64,000 nt of DNA, taken from positions 1-64,000 of the forward strand of contig JBBIMP010000030.1 of NCBI GenBank assembly GCA_037444305.1, given 5' to 3'. This DNA comes from JBBIMP01 sp037444305. Its GTDB lineage: Bacteria; Acidobacteriota; UBA6911. Every line of letters begins with the position of its first letter. The stretch's first letter is position 1. The notes under the pieces were generated by a model. That model had not been told where the DNA came from. It saw nothing but the letters and a program-made list of their open reading frames with translations, and ran no database searches. Of this stretch, positions 61,844-64,000 are shown piece after piece. The translations under genes and the position numbers were made by a program.

Positions 61844-63268
61844 ATGATTCTGCTCACGGGCGCCACGGGATACGTGGGGGGACGCCTTCTGCGCAAGCTC
61901 GAGGAGCGCTCCATGGGCGTCCGCTGCCTGGTCCGCGATCCCGACCGCCTCAACGGCCACGTGGCGCCCGCCACGGAAGTGGTCACGGGCGACGTCATGG
62001 ATGCCCCGTCGCTGGCCGCGCCCATGGCAGGGGTCGACACCGCCTTCTATCTCGTCCATTCTCTGGGATTAGCCGGGGACTTTGAGCAGGCCGAGCAGAC
62101 AGCCGCGGAAAACTTCGCCGCGGTGGCGAAGGCGGCCGGAGTGAAAAAGATCGTCTATCTGGGCGGCCTGGGCAGGCCGGACGGCGATTTGTCCCCGCAC
62201 CTGCGCAGCCGCCATAACGTCGGCAGGGTGCTGTCCGCCTCCGGCGTGCCCGTCATCGAATTCCGGGCTTCGGTCATCATCGGGTCGGGCAGCCTTTCCT
62301 TCGAGATGATACGCTCGCTGGCGGAGCGCCTCCCGGTCATGGTGACACCCCGGTGGGTGCGCGTTCCGGCACAGCCGATCGGAATCGAAGACGTCAAAGC
62401 CTACCTGCTGGCGGCCCTGAGCACGCAGCCCGAAGGCCACACGATCTATGAAATCGGCGGGCCCGAGATCATGTCCTACGGCGGCCTCATGCGCGAGTAT
62501 GCCCGTTGCCGGTCGCTCCGTCGCCTGATGATTCCCGTGCCGGTGCTCACCCCGCGCCTGTCCAGCCTCTGGCTCGGGCTGGTCACGCCGCTGTATGCCC
62601 GCGTGGGGCGCAAGCTGATCGACAGCATCCGCCACCCGACCGTGGTGAGGGACGACAAAGCGGCAAGGAAGTTCGCCATCCGCCCGATGGGCGTCAGGGA
62701 GGCAATCGAACGGGCGCTGAACAACGAGGACCGGGAGTTCGCGCTGACGCGCTGGTCCGATGCCCAATCCTCCTCGGGAATCGCACGGCAATGGGGCGGC
62801 GTCCGCTTCGGCAACCGTCTCGTAGACGTGCGCTCGGTTCGCATCGAGGCGCCCCCCTCCCGGTCGTTCCGCCCGATCCGCCGCATCGGCGGCCGGACGG
62901 GATGGTATTTCGGCAACTTTCTCTGGCGCGTGCGGGGATGGCTGGATCTTCTGGTGGGCGGCGTCGGCATGCGCCGCGGCCGGCGGGATCCGGAAAACCT
63001 GCGGGTCGGCGATGCCCTGGACTGCTGGCGCGTCGAGGCCTTCGAGCCTGACAGCCGCCTGCTTCTGCGGGCTGAAATGAAGCTCCCCGGCCGGGCCTGG
63101 CTGGAATTCGAAGTGGATGCGGAGGGCCAGGGCTCCCGGATCACGCAGACGGCCCTATTCGATCCGGATGGTTTGCTGGGCCTTGCCTACTGGTACGTCA
63201 TCCGGCCAATGCACGAGCTGATCTTCCGCGGAATGCTGCAGGGAATCGCCCGCGAGGCGGCACGCTGA
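61844..63268 (+). CDS. NAD(P)-binding SDR-type protein fused to DUF2867
   Basis: 474 residues. The N-terminal atypical SDR domain (about 1-300) begins MILLTGATGYVGGRLLRKLE, with CLVRDPDRLNGHVAPATEVV, VDTAFYLVHSLGLAGDFEQA, KIVYLGGLGRPDGDLSPHLR and SRHNVGRVLSASGVPVIEFR, then IYEIGGPEIMSYGGLMREYA. The C-terminal DUF2867 (about 325-470) has GGRTGWYFGNFLWRVRGWLD, DCWRVEAFEPDSRLLLRAEM, KLPGRAWLEFEVDAEG, FDPDGLLGLAYWYVIRPMHE. The same fusion is widespread in bacteria; the substrate is unknown, with quinone- or lipid-related chemistry sometimes suggested. The ATG with AGGG upstream is chosen since earlier starts would prefix an unrelated stretch. Confidence 0.88.
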   Translation: MILLTGATGYVGGRLLRKLEERSMGVRCLVRDPDRLNGHVAPATEVVTGDVMDAPSLAAPMAGVDTAFYLVHSLGLAGDFEQAEQTAAENFAAVAKAAGVKKIVYLGGLGRPDGDLSPHLRSRHNVGRVLSASGVPVIEFRASVIIGSGSLSFEMIRSLAERLPVMVTPRWVRVPAQPIGIEDVKAYLLAALSTQPEGHTIYEIGGPEIMSYGGLMREYARCRSLRRLMIPVPVLTPRLSSLWLGLVTPLYARVGRKLIDSIRHPTVVRDDKAARKFAIRPMGVREAIERALNNEDREFALTRWSDAQSSSGIARQWGGVRFGNRLVDVRSVRIEAPPSRSFRPIRRIGGRTGWYFGNFLWRVRGWLDLLVGGVGMRRGRRDPENLRVGDALDCWRVEAFEPDSRLLLRAEMKLPGRAWLEFEVDAEGQGSRITQTALFDPDGLLGLAYWYVIRPMHELIFRGMLQGIAREAAR

Positions 63269-63536
63269 TACCGTCCGAAGATTCCGCGACGATTTCCCGG
63301 TGCAGCCCGGCGCGGGAAGCATGCGACCCGAATCCCCCAAATACCTGCCAGATCGCCGCCTGCATCAGCGGTCCTGTCGGCGCCCGCCATAGCCATACCC
63401 CCGGTGGCGGCCCGGTTTCGCTATTCTCAGGACGGTTGACTGTATATAATGAGCCCGCCACAAAACACCACGAATGATTCTCCGTGCCGGGGCGCCCTGC
63501 CTGCCCGCGCCGCCGGATACGAGGGAGGATAAACAC

Positions 63537-64000
63537 ATGGCGCATAACGACGGATTCAATCGCAGGGCATTCCTGAAATGCGCCGGGGTGGCGGCGCTCT
63601 CAAGCTCTGTCGGGCACGGCGTCGCCAGGGCCGCCGCGCCGCCCTCCGTAGCTCCCCGTCCGGCAAACGCCGTGTTCGATTTCGACACCCCCTACGACCG
63701 TGTCGGCACGAACTCCGTCAAGTGGGACCGACAGATCGAGCGGTTCGGTCGGGACAAGATCGAAGTAGGCATGGGCATCGCGGACTTGGATTTCAAAGCG
63801 GCGCCTTGCATCGGCAGAGCCCTGGAGGAGCGCTGCCGGCACGAAAACTGGGGCTATTTGAACGCGACGAAATCGTACGTCGAGGCCATCGTCTCCTGGA
63901 ACAAGCGGCGCCGCAACCTCGAGATAGATCCCAACACGATCGTGCTGTCCGATGGCGTTCACCCGGCATTGATTGCCGCGCTGAAGACATTCTCGCCCCC
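63537..64000 (+). CDS. PatB-type aminotransferase / C-S lyase, Tat-exported (partial)
   Basis: The gene runs off the window end; 154 residues are visible. The N-terminus has a twin-arginine signal, RRAFLKCAGVAALSSSVGHG (residues 9-28), so it is probably exported folded with its cofactor. The mature part starts with FDFDTPYDRVGTNSVKWDRQ, the N-terminal signature of the MalY/PatB class of PLP-dependent aminotransferase-like C-S lyases, and continues with VGMGIADLDFKAAPCIGRAL, NWGYLNATKSYVEAIVSWNK and NTIVLSDGVHPALIAALKTF. Lyase (cystathionine-type) or aminotransferase activity are both possible; the PLP Lys is beyond the window. A GAGGGAGGA ribosome binding site lies seven bases before the ATG. 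Confidence 0.85.
   Translation, partial: MAHNDGFNRRAFLKCAGVAALSSSVGHGVARAAAPPSVAPRPANAVFDFDTPYDRVGTNSVKWDRQIERFGRDKIEVGMGIADLDFKAAPCIGRALEERCRHENWGYLNATKSYVEAIVSWNKRRRNLEIDPNTIVLSDGVHPALIAALKTFSP

Noticed and set aside
1..64000. CRISPR arrays, insertion sequences, prophage or tRNA genes
   Set aside because: I found no regularly spaced direct repeats, transposase or phage-structural motifs, and no cloverleaf-like sequence with the TTCGA loop in the gaps I read; this is a reading by eye and short tRNAs could be missed.

Overview
This window is a G+C-rich, bacterial, gene-dense chromosomal segment that is almost certainly from an Acidobacteriota genome. The best pointers are an Oar-like TonB-dependent receptor with an N-terminal carboxypeptidase-regulatory domain, two proteins of the acidobacterial VWFA-related type, a very large TPR protein next to one of them, and many secreted peptidases. 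I see no rRNA, tRNA, CRISPR array, intact insertion sequence or phage gene.

Layout. 0.3-6.0 kb: secreted trypsin-like protease, TonB-dependent receptor, small secreted protein. 6.3-19.8 kb: mostly minus-strand block of exported hydrolases (M28 peptidase, N-acyl-D-amino-acid deacylase lipoprotein, M16 peptidase pair, arginine deiminase with a signal peptide, dipeptidyl-peptidase IV-like S9 peptidase), broken by plus-strand yfcH-like and 3-methyladenine glycosylase genes. 19.8-24.8 kb: aceE, a D-threonine aldolase-type PLP enzyme, gpsA. 25-31.5 kb: a glycosyltransferase remnant, GT2 glycosyltransferase, 3-hydroxyacyl-CoA dehydrogenase, M14 carboxypeptidase, YkgJ-type protein, VWA protein, HNH nuclease. 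31.7-36.2 kb: PPK2, CoA-type NUDIX hydrolase, DAHP synthase, GrpE-like and TPR proteins. 36.3-39.7 kb: modABC-type molybdate/tungstate importer and a beta-barrel protein. 39.7-45.5 kb: a decayed histidine kinase, an odd TPR/CHAT/zinc-finger hybrid, nitrilase-threonine dehydratase pair, polysaccharide-export protein, NTF2-like protein. 45.8-49 kb: nrtR-nadA-nadC, an NAD de novo synthesis unit with visible control sequences. 49.1-60 kb: DUF4139 protein, divergent from a two-gene unit encoding a 1,732-residue VWA-like/TPR protein and a 979-residue double-VWA/TPR protein. 60-64 kb: photolyase, SDR-DUF2867 protein and the start of a Tat-exported PatB-type aminotransferase.

Taken together, the genes suggest a heterotroph living on peptides and modified amino acids. 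Exported endo- and exopeptidases, a deacylase and a deiminase act outside or in the periplasm, and D-amino-acid and threonine enzymes finish catabolism inside.

The most interesting parts are the giant VWA/TPR bicistron, whose 1,000-residue C-terminal part I cannot assign, and the nrtR-nadAC intergenic region with a consensus promoter, an intrinsic terminator and repeated operator-like sites. A recurring pattern of truncated remnants of large gene families also stands out.
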